Assembly: GCF_018263905.1 (NCBI RefSeq)
Contig: NZ_JAAFZU010000001.1
Coordinates: 298,228 to 362,227 of the forward strand
Length of the DNA stretch: 64,000 bases
Direction of reading: 5' to 3'
Source of the DNA: Loktanella sp. SALINAS62
Lineage (GTDB): Bacteria > Pseudomonadota > Alphaproteobacteria > Rhodobacterales > Rhodobacteraceae
The translations under genes were made by a program, and so were the position numbers. Shown in pieces: positions 26,636-35,818 of the stretch. The stretch's first letter is position 1; the number at the start of each line of letters is the position of its first letter. Below the pieces are notes generated by a model. That model saw only the letters and a program-made list of their open reading frames with translations. It was not told the DNA's origin and did not search any database.

Positions 26636-27856
26636 TCAGGCTGTATACAGCAGCGATACCGCGCGGGGGCTGTCACCCGCCATGCGCCAGCAGTCGCGGC
26701 CTGCGCGTTTCGCATCATAAAGCGCGCTATCGGCACGGGTCATCAATCCGGCACGGTCAAACGGCGCACCTGCCGGTGTCACGGTCAATCCCAGACTGAT
26801 GGTGACCACCCCGACCCCATCCATCCGACCGGGGTGCGGGTCGGCCCGCGCACGGATATCACCGACGATCCGCGTCGCCAGCGCCTTGGCACGCGCAACC
26901 GACATCGACCTTGCGACAATGGCGAATTCTTCACCGCCGATGCGGGCGACGCGCACGCCGGCGCCATCAGCGGCAGCCAACAGGACGGACGCGACCCGTT
27001 GCAGGCAGGCATCCCCCGCAGGATGTCCCAGGGAATCGTTGTAAAGCTTGAAATGATCGATATCGATCATCATCAGCGCGACAGATGTATCGTCAGCGAC
27101 CCAGGACTGCATCATCCGGTCAAAACTGCGGCGGTTGGCGATCCCGGTCAGCGGATCGGTCAACGACAGGGCGGTCATGCGCGCATTTGACGATTCCGCG
27201 GAATCGGCACGATGCGATGCGCGGTGCGCCAGCATGAAATCACGGCATCGCTGCACTTCACGGTGATGGTTTGCGAACAGGCAGAACACGCAAGCCGTCA
27301 ATATCTGGATCGTGAACGCGAATTGCTGATGCACGGTCAGATCGGCCTTTGTCATCAGGGCGATCAGCGTGCTGCACAAGACGAACGCGGTATATAAAAT
27401 GGCGTGTCGGAACCGCAGCGCCACCAGCACCGTGGCAAAGACAATCACCAGCGTCAGTTCGTTGAAAGACAGCAATGCCGACGGCACGCGGGACCACCAG
27501 AACAACCCCAGCGGCGGAAGATAGGCGTTCATCAGCCCCAGCAACAGCAGACGTTCCCGCCAGACAGGGCCCACGCGACAGATGATCACGATCAACACCA
27601 GCGAACACGGCGTCACGATCCCGACCCGCAAAATGACAGATACGACGAAAATGTCCGTCAGCAACACTTGGGCGGTCAGGTTATAGACATTGTACAACAC
27701 CAGTCCGAACAGGATCATGCGCGCGATATGCTGTCTGCGGTCTTGGCCCTGTTCGGTTTCATATTTGGCATCGACGGCGGGCGCAAAACGCAACAGCCGA
27801 TCATACCCGGTGCCTGCCGGAAAGGTTTCAACACGGGATAGCGGCCATGACATCAT
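26636..27856 (-). CDS. Membrane diguanylate cyclase (GGDEF)
   Basis: This 406-residue protein should make cyclic di-GMP from GTP. The N-terminal half contains five or six hydrophobic helices (from about residue 45 to 195) acting as an unknown sensor module. The C-terminal GGDEF domain begins at SLTDPLTGIANRRSFDRMM and has the active-site motif RIGGEEF (GGEEF at 307-311). No RxxD inhibitory site lies at the usual five-residue spacing, so product inhibition through the I-site is unlikely. ATG 27856 has another ATG directly after it; ribosome site not obvious. Confidence 0.92.
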   Translation of the reverse strand: MMSWPLSRVETFPAGTGYDRLLRFAPAVDAKYETEQGQDRRQHIARMILFGLVLYNVYNLTAQVLLTDIFVVSVILRVGIVTPCSLVLIVIICRVGPVWRERLLLLGLMNAYLPPLGLFWWSRVPSALLSFNELTLVIVFATVLVALRFRHAILYTAFVLCSTLIALMTKADLTVHQQFAFTIQILTACVFCLFANHHREVQRCRDFMLAHRASHRADSAESSNARMTALSLTDPLTGIANRRSFDRMMQSWVADDTSVALMMIDIDHFKLYNDSLGHPAGDACLQRVASVLLAAADGAGVRVARIGGEEFAIVARSMSVARAKALATRIVGDIRARADPHPGRMDGVGVVTISLGLTVTPAGAPFDRAGLMTRADSALYDAKRAGRDCWRMAGDSPRAVSLLYTA

Positions 27857-28017
27857 GCCATGCAGTGTGCGGATAAAACCTTAATCAAACATTTCCACCG
27901 CCGTGCACCGTACCCAACGTCGTGGGCAAGGGATAATTCCTGCGGCGGGCGTGAAACCCTTTTGCGCTAACCTGCGTAACTGCTGCTGCGTGGGGGCGCA
28001 AAACAGGACCAACCGCC

Positions 28018-28149
28018 GTGACAATTGCAATCGAATTTCTGCGTCGTGCGATCAAACCAACGCAGCGCCACCAAACGCAACAACCGTCCCGCGATGTCGT
28101 GACGCAAGAAGAAATGCTGGACCTGTTCGGTGATCTGTTGCGTCGCTAA
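28018..28149 (+). CDS. Small unknown protein (43 residues, GTG start)
   Basis: This short frame starts at GTG, ten bases after AGGA, and ends at TAA, only eight bases before the convergent carbonic anhydrase stop. The product is basic in its first half (FLRRAIKPTQRHQTQQPSR) and ends in an amphipathic acidic helix (EEMLDLFGDLLRR). Codon choice is coding-like. No family is recognised. Confidence 0.5.
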   Translation: MTIAIEFLRRAIKPTQRHQTQQPSRDVVTQEEMLDLFGDLLRR

Positions 28150-28157
28150 GATGCCGT

Positions 28158-28805
28158 TCAGATCGGATGAAACGCCTGACTGGCTGGATCATAGGCTTCC
28201 AGCGATCCATCCCCGATATGATTCCAAAGGCCATGCAGCGTCAAGTCACCCGATTCGACCACCGCGGCCACAAAGGGAAAGGTCATCAGATTTTCCAGGC
28301 TGATCAGCACCGCCTCTTTTTCCAATGCCCGTTTGCGGGTTGCATCGTCACCTGCGGGCAGGCGGTCGTAGCCGGGGCGCAGAATATCCATCCACCGCCC
28401 CACGAAACTGGTCTTTTCATCCAGCGCGGGGGCATGACCTTCGCACATGTCATAACAGCCTTCGACGCCGCCACATCCAGAATGGCCCATGACCACCAGA
28501 TGCGCCACCTTCAGGGATGAAACGGCATATTCAACCGCGGCAGAGGTGCCATGGTGTTCGCCATCCGCGTTAAAGGTCGGCACAAGGTTCGCAATGTTGC
28601 GGTGAATGAAAAATTCGCCCTGATCCGCCCCAAACAGCGACGTGACATGCACCCGGCTGTCACAGCATGAAATGATCATCGCGCGGGGCCGCTGACCTTC
28701 GTCCGCAAGCCTTTTGTACCAGGTTTTGTTTTCGGAATAGGTCGTCGCTTTCCAACCATGAAAGCGTTTGATCAGATATTCCGGAAGGGGTCTGGCTAGA
28801 TCCAC
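28158..28805 (-). CDS. Beta-class carbonic anhydrase (GTG start)
   Basis: This enzyme interconverts CO2 and bicarbonate. The 215-residue protein has the zinc-binding CDSR motif (residues 48-51), HRNIANLVP and the second ligand pair in VVMGHSGCGGV (His108, Cys111). No ATG exists near the conserved start; GTG at 28805 follows GGAG at normal spacing and gives the expected N-terminus (LPEYLIKRFHGW). The longer in-frame reading to 29204 is antisense to the next gene. Confidence 0.93.
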   Translation of the reverse strand: MDLARPLPEYLIKRFHGWKATTYSENKTWYKRLADEGQRPRAMIISCCDSRVHVTSLFGADQGEFFIHRNIANLVPTFNADGEHHGTSAAVEYAVSSLKVAHLVVMGHSGCGGVEGCYDMCEGHAPALDEKTSFVGRWMDILRPGYDRLPAGDDATRKRALEKEAVLISLENLMTFPFVAAVVESGDLTLHGLWNHIGDGSLEAYDPASQAFHPI

Positions 28806-28943
28806 GGTTGTGATCTCCCTGTAATTTAGACAGCGTTTATCGCCATTTTGATTGGAATTCGAGAGACTAAAGCCGATTTGCGCAACGAATTGGGAACCTT
28901 GTGGCCCGCATATGTTGGCAGCCCCACAGTAAAGAAGTCCACC

Positions 28944-29318
28944 ATGACCTGCGTTACCGTTCTTCAATGCCATCATCGGTCCGATATCGATCCCGGCCCA
29001 CTGTCCGATTTGTATGACACGCTTGGCGCTGCAGGCGCCGATCAGGCGATTTGCACCATGCTGGAAGATCTTGCGCAACGCTTGAATATTATCCACGTCA
29101 CGCGGATCAGCAGCGGTTTTGACGACCTGACCGACCGCGCCGAACGGATGGCCGTCATCGCCGCCGACATCGGCCTGACAGAGGTGGCGACCGCAGCACA
29201 CCATCTTTCAGACAGTGCCCGGCAACGCGACGGCATCGCCGTCGAAGCAACGCTGGCCCGTCTGGAACGCGGGTTCGATATGGCGATCGGCCAGATCTGG
29301 TCAATGCGCAAAGGGTGA
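28944..29318 (+). CDS. Hypothetical small helical protein
   Basis: This 124-residue protein is mostly alpha-helical. The end region reads IGLTEVATAAHHLSDSARQRDG, loosely like a histidine phosphotransfer helix (AHxL), but the surrounding HPt consensus is absent. I start at ATG 28944 because upstream codons lie in the promoter region shared with the divergent carbonic anhydrase gene. The M17 peptidase gene follows 61 bases later on the same strand. Confidence 0.7.
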   Translation: MTCVTVLQCHHRSDIDPGPLSDLYDTLGAAGADQAICTMLEDLAQRLNIIHVTRISSGFDDLTDRAERMAVIAADIGLTEVATAAHHLSDSARQRDGIAVEATLARLERGFDMAIGQIWSMRKG

Positions 29319-29379
29319 TGCCTTGTCGTCGGCGACCAGTGGGATAGGCTGGTGTGAACCCCAAGACGCAAGGCACCTT

Positions 29380-30747
29380 ATGTCCGCGACATTCGCACCG
29401 CACGATACATCATCCATCCCGCTTTACGTGATTGAGTCCGACGACACCGACGCCATCCCCGAACAGGCCCGCGCATGGGCGGCGGCGGTCGGGTTCACCG
29501 GCACGGCAGGCGCCGTTCTTTGTGTGCCCGGCCCTGATGGCAATGTGGCGTTGGCGTTGGTCGGCGCCGGATCGCCCGCATCACGCAAACGCAGCCGGTT
29601 CGATGTCGGCAGCGCGGCGCGTAAACTGCCAGAAGGCACCTATGTAATCGTATCGGACCTGCCCCCAAGCGCGCTGGAAGAAGCCGCGTTGGGCTGGTTG
29701 CTGGAATCCTATGATTTTGACCGCTACCGCAAACCCAACCGTACCCCCGCACGCCTGATCGCGCCCAAAGGCATCGATGCAGACCGGATCGCCGCCATCG
29801 CCACCGGCGAATACCTGACCCGCGACCTGATCAACACGCCCGCGTCCGACATGGGCCCGGCAGAACTGGAGGCCGCAGCGCGCACCCTTGCAGATCAGCA
29901 CGGTGCGCAGATCGATGTGACCACTGGCGACGATCTGCTGGACGCGAATTTTCCGATGATCCACGCCGTCGGCCGCGCCAGCGACCGCGCGCCGCGCCTG
30001 ATTGATCTGCGTTGGGGCGACAGCGGCCCGACCCTGACGCTGGTGGGCAAAGGCGTCTGTTTCGACACCGGCGGGCTGAACATCAAACCCGGCAGTTCCA
30101 TGGGCCTGATGAAAAAGGACATGGGCGGGGCCGCCACGGCGCTGGGTCTTGCGCATATGATCATGGCGCTGGGGCTGGATCTGCGCCTACGTCTGTTGGT
30201 GCCCGCCGTCGAAAACAGCATCGCGGGCAACGCGTTCCGCCCGCAGGACATTCTGACCAGCCGCAAGGGGCTGACGGTCGAAATCAACAACACCGACGCC
30301 GAAGGCCGGCTTGTGCTGGCCGATGCGCTGGCACTCGCATCCGAAGAAAACCCCGATCTGATCGTGTCGCTGGCGACCCTGACCGGGGCTGCGCGTGTCG
30401 CCGTGGGGCCTGACCTGTCGCCGTTCTTTACCGATGACGACGCACATGCCGATGCCCTGACCGTTTCAGGGCGTGCCGTGGCCGATCCGGTCTGGCGACT
30501 GCCGTTTCACGATCCTTACGAATCCATGATCGAACCCGGCGTCGCGGATCTGGATAATGCGCCAGCGGGCGGCATGGCGGGGGCCACGACCGCCGCCTTG
30601 TTCCTGCGCCGCTTCGTCGATGCGCCCTACATCCATTTCGATATCTATGGCTGGAACCCCAGCGCCAAGCCGGGCCGCCCCAAGGGCGGTGTCGGCATGG
30701 GCGCGCGGGCACTGCTTGATGCCTTGCCGCATCTGTTGCCCCGATGA
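29380..30747 (+). CDS. Leucyl aminopeptidase family protein (M17)
   Basis: This 455-residue metallo-aminopeptidase is of the M17 family. The C-terminal catalytic domain contains GKGVCFDTGGLNIKPG (metal-binding Lys/Asp), LLVPAVENSIAGNAFRP and the family signature NNTDAEGRLVLADAL (binding Asp/Glu and catalytic Arg). The N-terminal domain is less conserved. It should act in the cytoplasm on short peptides. It overlaps the NlpC/P60 hydrolase gene by four bases (ATGA), an arrangement suggesting joint turnover of peptidoglycan peptides; this is inference. Confidence 0.93.
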   Translation: MSATFAPHDTSSIPLYVIESDDTDAIPEQARAWAAAVGFTGTAGAVLCVPGPDGNVALALVGAGSPASRKRSRFDVGSAARKLPEGTYVIVSDLPPSALEEAALGWLLESYDFDRYRKPNRTPARLIAPKGIDADRIAAIATGEYLTRDLINTPASDMGPAELEAAARTLADQHGAQIDVTTGDDLLDANFPMIHAVGRASDRAPRLIDLRWGDSGPTLTLVGKGVCFDTGGLNIKPGSSMGLMKKDMGGAATALGLAHMIMALGLDLRLRLLVPAVENSIAGNAFRPQDILTSRKGLTVEINNTDAEGRLVLADALALASEENPDLIVSLATLTGAARVAVGPDLSPFFTDDDAHADALTVSGRAVADPVWRLPFHDPYESMIEPGVADLDNAPAGGMAGATTAALFLRRFVDAPYIHFDIYGWNPSAKPGRPKGGVGMGARALLDALPHLLPR

Positions 30748-31574
30748 CCGACCACAGGCTTTGGCCCGCCAATGACCGGGTTGCCCTGCAGTCATTGGGC
30801 CTGCCCGACCGCATTGCGGTTGATGGCACCCCCGCACGACTGACCCGCCCGGTGACGGACTTGTGCCGCGCGCCGGACGGTCCACGCGAACGCCAGCTGT
30901 TGCTGGGCGACACTGTGACCGTGCTGGAAACCCGTGACGGCTGGGCATTCGTGCAGACCGATAACGGCTATTGCGGCTATGTGCCCGCCGACCGGCTGGA
31001 CAACACCGTTTGGCCCACACACCGGGTCGGCACATTTGCAACCCACGCCTATGCCGAAGAATCGATGAAATCACAGGCCGTCATGGCGCTGCCCTTTGGC
31101 GCGCGACTACGTGTTCTGGACGAACGGGCGAAATTTTTTGAAACACCGCAGGGGTTCGTGCCGAAAAAACATTTGCGCCCGCTGGACCGTCCCTTTGCCG
31201 ATCCCGTCACCGTGGCGCAACTGCATTTCAACGTGCCCTACCTGTGGGGTGGCAATTCCACGCGCGGGCTGGATTGTTCCGGCCTGATCCACGCCGCATT
31301 GACGGCCTGCGACATCCCCTGCCCCGGCGATGCTGACCTGCAGGAAAACGCCGTTGGTGAACCACTGTCTGCGGACGCGCCCTTGCAACGTGGTGACCTG
31401 TTGTTCTGGGTTGGTCATGTCGGCCTGATGGTCGATGCGCAGGTGATGATCCACGCCAACGGTCACGCGATGGCCTGCACCTACGAACCCGTCAATGCAG
31501 CGATCCTGCGCATCCAAGCCCAAGACGGAGGAGAGGTGACGCAGCGCCGCAGACTGACCGCGCTATCCGGTTAA
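30744..31574 (+). CDS. NlpC/P60 family cysteine hydrolase with SH3-like domains
   Basis: This 276-residue protein has two bacterial SH3-like modules (about residues 28-90 and 95-148) followed by an NlpC/P60 domain. Catalytic Cys178 is in RGLDCSGLIHAAL and His225 in FWVGHVGLMVD. The family cleaves gamma-D-Glu-meso-DAP bonds in murein peptides, and members of this architecture (YkfC-like) act on cytoplasmic recycled peptides. No signal peptide is visible, which agrees with that. Translationally coupled to the M17 peptidase. Confidence 0.9.
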   Translation: MTDHRLWPANDRVALQSLGLPDRIAVDGTPARLTRPVTDLCRAPDGPRERQLLLGDTVTVLETRDGWAFVQTDNGYCGYVPADRLDNTVWPTHRVGTFATHAYAEESMKSQAVMALPFGARLRVLDERAKFFETPQGFVPKKHLRPLDRPFADPVTVAQLHFNVPYLWGGNSTRGLDCSGLIHAALTACDIPCPGDADLQENAVGEPLSADAPLQRGDLLFWVGHVGLMVDAQVMIHANGHAMACTYEPVNAAILRIQAQDGGEVTQRRRLTALSG

Positions 31575-31597
31575 GTAATTGTTAAATATAACATAAT

Positions 31598-31617
31598 ATG
31601 TTTCGCATGCGAAACAT
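31598..31617. promoter_or_regulatory. Perfect 20-base palindrome between convergent genes
   Basis: ATGTTTCGCATGCGAAACAT reads the same on both strands, in an AT-rich stretch between the stops at 31574 and 31639. With no loop and no T-tract, it may be a protein-binding site or a cruciform-like terminator. Confidence 0.5.
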
Positions 31618-31638
31618 GTCGAAACGTTGATATAGTTT

Positions 31639-31980
31639 TCAATCGACAGTGCGGATCAGCTTGCGTTCCAGAACCCGCAATACCTGTTGCAGGTCGTTGC
31701 CGCGCTTCAGGATCTGGCCATCCATGCCGACGACGGCGTATTGCCCTTGCTTCATGCGCAACTTTGGTCGCTTTTCAATCCGGTAGATCGGGTTTTCCGC
31801 CGTGCGCCGAAACACCGAAAACACCGCCACATCACGCAACGCGCTGATCCCATAGTCGCGCCATTCGCCCGCCGCCACGAACCGTCCGTAAACCGCCAGA
31901 ATGGGCGACATCTCTGTCCGGTGGAACGACACGCGGTCATCGCGGAACGCCGCGAACGGAATGGGGGTCTGATCAGTCAT
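31639..31980 (-). CDS. DUF2794 protein
   Basis: This 113-residue alphaproteobacterial protein of unknown function contains the family core VSFHRTEMSPILAVYGRFVA, AGEWRDYGISALRDVAVFSV, FRRTAENPIYRIEKRPKL and KQGQYAVVG. It is often found near tRNA/translation genes in this class, but the context here (murein hydrolase and I78 inhibitors) does not inform function. Transcribed from the minus strand toward the palindrome at 31598. Confidence 0.9.
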   Translation of the reverse strand: MTDQTPIPFAAFRDDRVSFHRTEMSPILAVYGRFVAAGEWRDYGISALRDVAVFSVFRRTAENPIYRIEKRPKLRMKQGQYAVVGMDGQILKRGNDLQQVLRVLERKLIRTVD

Positions 31981-32167
31981 CCATTCAAGATCAACGCAAG
32001 CGGACGATAAATCAACCCTGCCGCGCGCTGTCGTGTAATGGTCCGACCTAGGCCATGATCATGCCATGGTTCAAAGCCATGTTCATCGACAGAAGAGCTG
32101 CCCCGGCACCGTATTATTAAGCCCCCACCCAGTATGCGGTGCCGGTGGTGGTCTTCGCACCGATGGT

Positions 32168-32470
32168 TCAGCCGCAGGTGATCTGCGTGATTGTCCCGGC
32201 CTGCCCCACGATAAAATTGATCCTGTCAGGCTGATAATCCTGCGCCGTGACCATGCCCGGTCGAATGACCTGCACCGGACCCAGGATCAGCACGGTTTCC
32301 AGCACGGTCGCATCCTTGCCAACCAGACTGCCGTAACGTCGCCCACCGCAGCTGTTATCGGTCCCCTTTGGCACAGGGTTTTCTGCCACGGCATCGGCAC
32401 CCGGCGTCATCCCGCGCGGCGATCCACACGCCACGAGCGCCAGCAACGGAAACATCAGGATCAGCCGCAT
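32168..32470 (-). CDS. I78-type peptidase inhibitor lipoprotein (second of two)
   Basis: This 100-residue protein has a lipobox signal peptide ([15 protein letters not shown]). The small domain matches the I78 inhibitor layout: [18 protein letters not shown], a central [19 protein letters not shown] and the closing ITQITCG with the paired cysteines. I78 proteins block serine peptidases. It overlaps the preceding paralogue by ten bases, so the two are cotranscribed. Confidence 0.82.
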   Translation of the reverse strand: MRLILMFPLLALVACGSPRGMTPGADAVAENPVPKGTDNSCGGRRYGSLVGKDATVLETVLILGPVQVIRPGMVTAQDYQPDRINFIVGQAGTITQITCG

Positions 32471-32715
32471 GTGATGGCCGTGATGACACCGAAACTGTCG
32501 GTCTCGAAATTGATCCGGCTTTCGATGTAATCCATCGTCACCATGTCGTTCGGCCCGATCACACGGGCATTGAGGTCGGCCGGCAGTGTCACCGCCGCGA
32601 TGTTCTGACCCATCAGGCCGCTATAGGATGCGGCGCCACAGCCGTCTTCGGACGGCACGGGCGCCGGGCCGATGGTGCAGGCCGCCAGAAGCGGCAGGAT
32701 AAACAATGCTCTCAT
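32461..32715 (-). CDS. I78-type peptidase inhibitor lipoprotein (first of two)
   Basis: This 84-residue lipoprotein ([11 protein letters not shown] signal with Cys anchor) carries the same inhibitor pattern as its neighbour: [37 protein letters not shown] and TAITCG. It is a diverged paralogue from tandem duplication. ATG 32715 is chosen; ATG 32724 is possible. The promoter must lie in the 105 bases shared with the divergent alcohol dehydrogenase gene. Confidence 0.8.
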   Translation of the reverse strand: MRALFILPLLAACTIGPAPVPSEDGCGAASYSGLMGQNIAAVTLPADLNARVIGPNDMVTMDYIESRINFETDSFGVITAITCG

Positions 32716-32820
32716 AACCAACATCTTGCCAAGCAATCGCGCCAATTGGCAAGCCCGCGCGGCTTGAAATCCCCGGTCAATTCGCGGACCATCGCGGCAA
32801 AGCAACAAAGGATTTGTGAA

Positions 32821-33933
<1,113 letters not shown>

Positions 33934-33963
33934 CGACAGGTTTGCGTAAGGGACGTGTGAAAG

Positions 33964-33990
33964 GCCCGGTCGATGCGACCGGGCTTTTTT
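33964..33990 (+). terminator. Rho-independent terminator of frmA
   Basis: A nine-base stem GCCCGGTCG/CGACCGGGC with loop ATG is followed by six Ts. It marks the left edge of the AT-rich island. Confidence 0.9.
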
Positions 33991-34151
33991 GGGGGGATGG
34001 TCTGGGTGGCGGCGGTACGCTGCAGTGCGTGCAAACCTCATCTGAGAACGGAGCAGCCAATCTCCATGGTCGCCTAGACGCCAATAGAACTCGTACACTG
34101 CAGCGCAATAGGATACACTTTGGTGACAAAGCTATAAAAATAGGTGCCCTT

Positions 34152-34631
34152 ATGGTTTCAGCGGAGGAAGTCTCGGGAAGTCCCCAAAAAATTCTGTTTA
34201 CTTTTTTGGATGCGAGAATTCGAAGCTGCGAAAGTAAGCGTCGACTTAATTCGTTCTTCATGAACTCCCTCAAATTGTTACGCGTGGTATCTGGTGTGCT
34301 AGCAGTGCTCTTCGTAGCATTACTCGCCGCCGATGGCTTTGATCGAGAGATTAAATTTGGGCTCAATATTGCAGCTATTGTGAGCACTTCGTTGGCTGCA
34401 CTTGGGTCCGATATTTCGACCGCCTTTGGGTTTGAGACTCGTTTTAAACAGAATGTGCAGGCTTCTGGAAAACTTCGAACGCTAAAGTCAAGGCTTGAAC
34501 TCGACATCAGCATGTTAAAGTCTGGAGAGACTTTAGACTACGCTCAATGGCATAATACTATCATTGAGGTCCTAGACGGACAATCGGTTAGTTTTGACGC
34601 TTCGTTTGAAAGGGCCCACAAGGCAAAATGA
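34152..34631 (+). CDS. SLATT-like two-helix membrane protein (predicted effector)
   Basis: This is a 159-residue protein with two adjacent transmembrane helices (about residues 39-61 and 67-92) flanked by soluble helical parts. The post-membrane region (FETRFKQNVQASGKLRTLKS and a downstream acidic helix) follows the layout of SLATT (SMODS and SLOG-associating two-helix) proteins, which are predicted pore-forming effectors of nucleotide-signal conflict systems. This family call is by architecture, not database search. Start ATG follows AGGTG at good spacing. It overlaps the next gene by four bases (ATGA). Composition and codons are foreign. Confidence 0.65.
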   Translation: MVSAEEVSGSPQKILFTFLDARIRSCESKRRLNSFFMNSLKLLRVVSGVLAVLFVALLAADGFDREIKFGLNIAAIVSTSLAALGSDISTAFGFETRFKQNVQASGKLRTLKSRLELDISMLKSGETLDYAQWHNTIIEVLDGQSVSFDASFERAHKAK

Positions 34632-35290
34632 TTTCCAAAATAATATCACTAAACAGGCCAACGATGCTAGGAAAGATTTCTCCCTTGGACCAAAGCTTAG
34701 GGGCACAGACATCGCAAGGATCTCGTGAGTATTTTGATATTGGATTCCCTATGTTTGAACCAATTTCTCCTGTTGGAACTATAGCGATTATCTTGGAACG
34801 TAGCTTTCTTTACCGAAATTTAGAATTATTTTTATGGGCATCTATTCCGGATAACGGTGGAGTAAGATATGGATTTTTACCCTACCTCTCAAAGGAATCA
34901 TATAAGTCTATACGAATCGACTATCTCCATTTTTTGGAAATCTTGGAAAAGATCGATACGCTATCCAAAAAATGCATCAGAGACGTTCTATCCAAGAGGG
35001 AATCGAAAAGCTTTTGCGCAGCCATTCAAGGCTTGGTCTCTGACCGAGTTATTGACGGCATGTTGAAGCAGCCTATGCAGGCTGCCCGACGTATTGAATT
35101 TTGCCTCGAAGGGGCGTTGGAAGTCCAAAATTCAGACGTAAGATCTGTCCTCATTCCAAACACTTATAAGCACGCTCTACGTCGAAGTGCCGCTAAAGTT
35201 GAGGCCTCAAAGATAGTTTACTATAATCCTAGAAAAACAGTAATAGAGTGTTTGAAGCAGCATGAACTTGGTTGTAGTTGGCGCATTTGA
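34628..35290 (+). CDS. Unknown protein, second gene of the island operon
   Basis: I do not recognise this 220-residue protein. It looks soluble. The N-terminal half has FDIGFPMFEPISPVGTIAII and RNLELFLWASIPDNGGVRY; the middle is helical and charged (EILEKIDTLSKKCIRDVLSK), and the end is basic (TYKHALRRSAAKVEASK, then YYNPRKTVIECLKQHE). No nucleotidyltransferase, SLOG, TIR or nuclease motif was found. It is coupled to the SLATT-like gene upstream and overlaps the next gene by 29 bases. It may be the sensor, regulator or antidote of the system; this is speculation from position. Confidence 0.7.
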   Translation: MISKIISLNRPTMLGKISPLDQSLGAQTSQGSREYFDIGFPMFEPISPVGTIAIILERSFLYRNLELFLWASIPDNGGVRYGFLPYLSKESYKSIRIDYLHFLEILEKIDTLSKKCIRDVLSKRESKSFCAAIQGLVSDRVIDGMLKQPMQAARRIEFCLEGALEVQNSDVRSVLIPNTYKHALRRSAAKVEASKIVYYNPRKTVIECLKQHELGCSWRI

Positions 35291-35630
35291 ATGCGCGGGA
35301 AAAGCACCTTATCCCAGCCATGTGCCCCCAATCCTTGCAGAGCAAACCTCTCGGGGTTTTCGAAGGGTATTTTACAATCACTTATTAAACCCCATTAACT
35401 TGCACGACGAAGGCCGATGGGAAATGAATCCGAAAGATATTTTGAAGCATAGTTCAGTAATTTGGATTTGTCCAATGCCGTATTCGCCGCTGGATCAGAT
35501 TATATATATTGGCGACAACAATTTGATCGTAGAGTCCAAAAAATTTAAAATCATTTTTTGGTTGATCCCGCATATATTTTCAAGTCGGATAGTTAATACA
35601 CTGCGAACAGTTATAAATGTTTTCTGGTGA
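35262..35630 (+). CDS. Unknown small protein, third gene of the island operon
   Basis: This 122-residue protein has a beta-strand start reading LVVVGAFECAGKAPYPSH, a middle with two Trp/Cys-rich segments (SSVIWICPMPYSPLDQIIYI) and a hydrophobic C-terminal stretch (KIIFWLIPHIFSSRIVNTL) that could be a membrane-associated helix. Its ATG lies 29 bases inside the previous gene in another frame. No family is recognised. Composition is the most AT-rich of the island. Confidence 0.6.
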   Translation: MNLVVVGAFECAGKAPYPSHVPPILAEQTSRGFRRVFYNHLLNPINLHDEGRWEMNPKDILKHSSVIWICPMPYSPLDQIIYIGDNNLIVESKKFKIIFWLIPHIFSSRIVNTLRTVINVFW

Positions 35631-35818
35631 GCTACATCTGACTACTTAGCCACGACTTTTGCGACTGATAGCTTCAGCCACTCTGGACGCTTTCCCAACT
35701 TTCACAGCGCAGCGCATCAATATCCACTATGGTCCGTTCCCTTATTCTCGCTCCACTCCCCCTTCCGCCCCCCGCGCGCCTGCGTTAGGGCTGGGGGAAC
35801 CGGAAAGGATACCTTTTT

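Larger units (their letters stand above)
33991..35818 (+). other. AT-rich genomic island carrying a three-gene operon
   Basis: Base composition drops sharply between the frmA terminator and the NYN gene. Sample 60-base blocks at 34801 and 35521 contain 21 and 16 G/C, against 40 in a block at 36781. The codons are also unlike the host, with many ATA, AGA and TTA. It holds genes at 34152, 34628 and 35262. I see no integrase, tRNA or direct repeats at the ends. The 161 bases before the first gene and the 188 after the last show no further gene. Confidence 0.75.

Noticed and set aside
34628-35630. Frameshift joining the second and third island genes
   Set aside because: Each has its own start and stop in a different frame with a 29-base overlap; without homologues I cannot show one broken gene, so they are kept separate.
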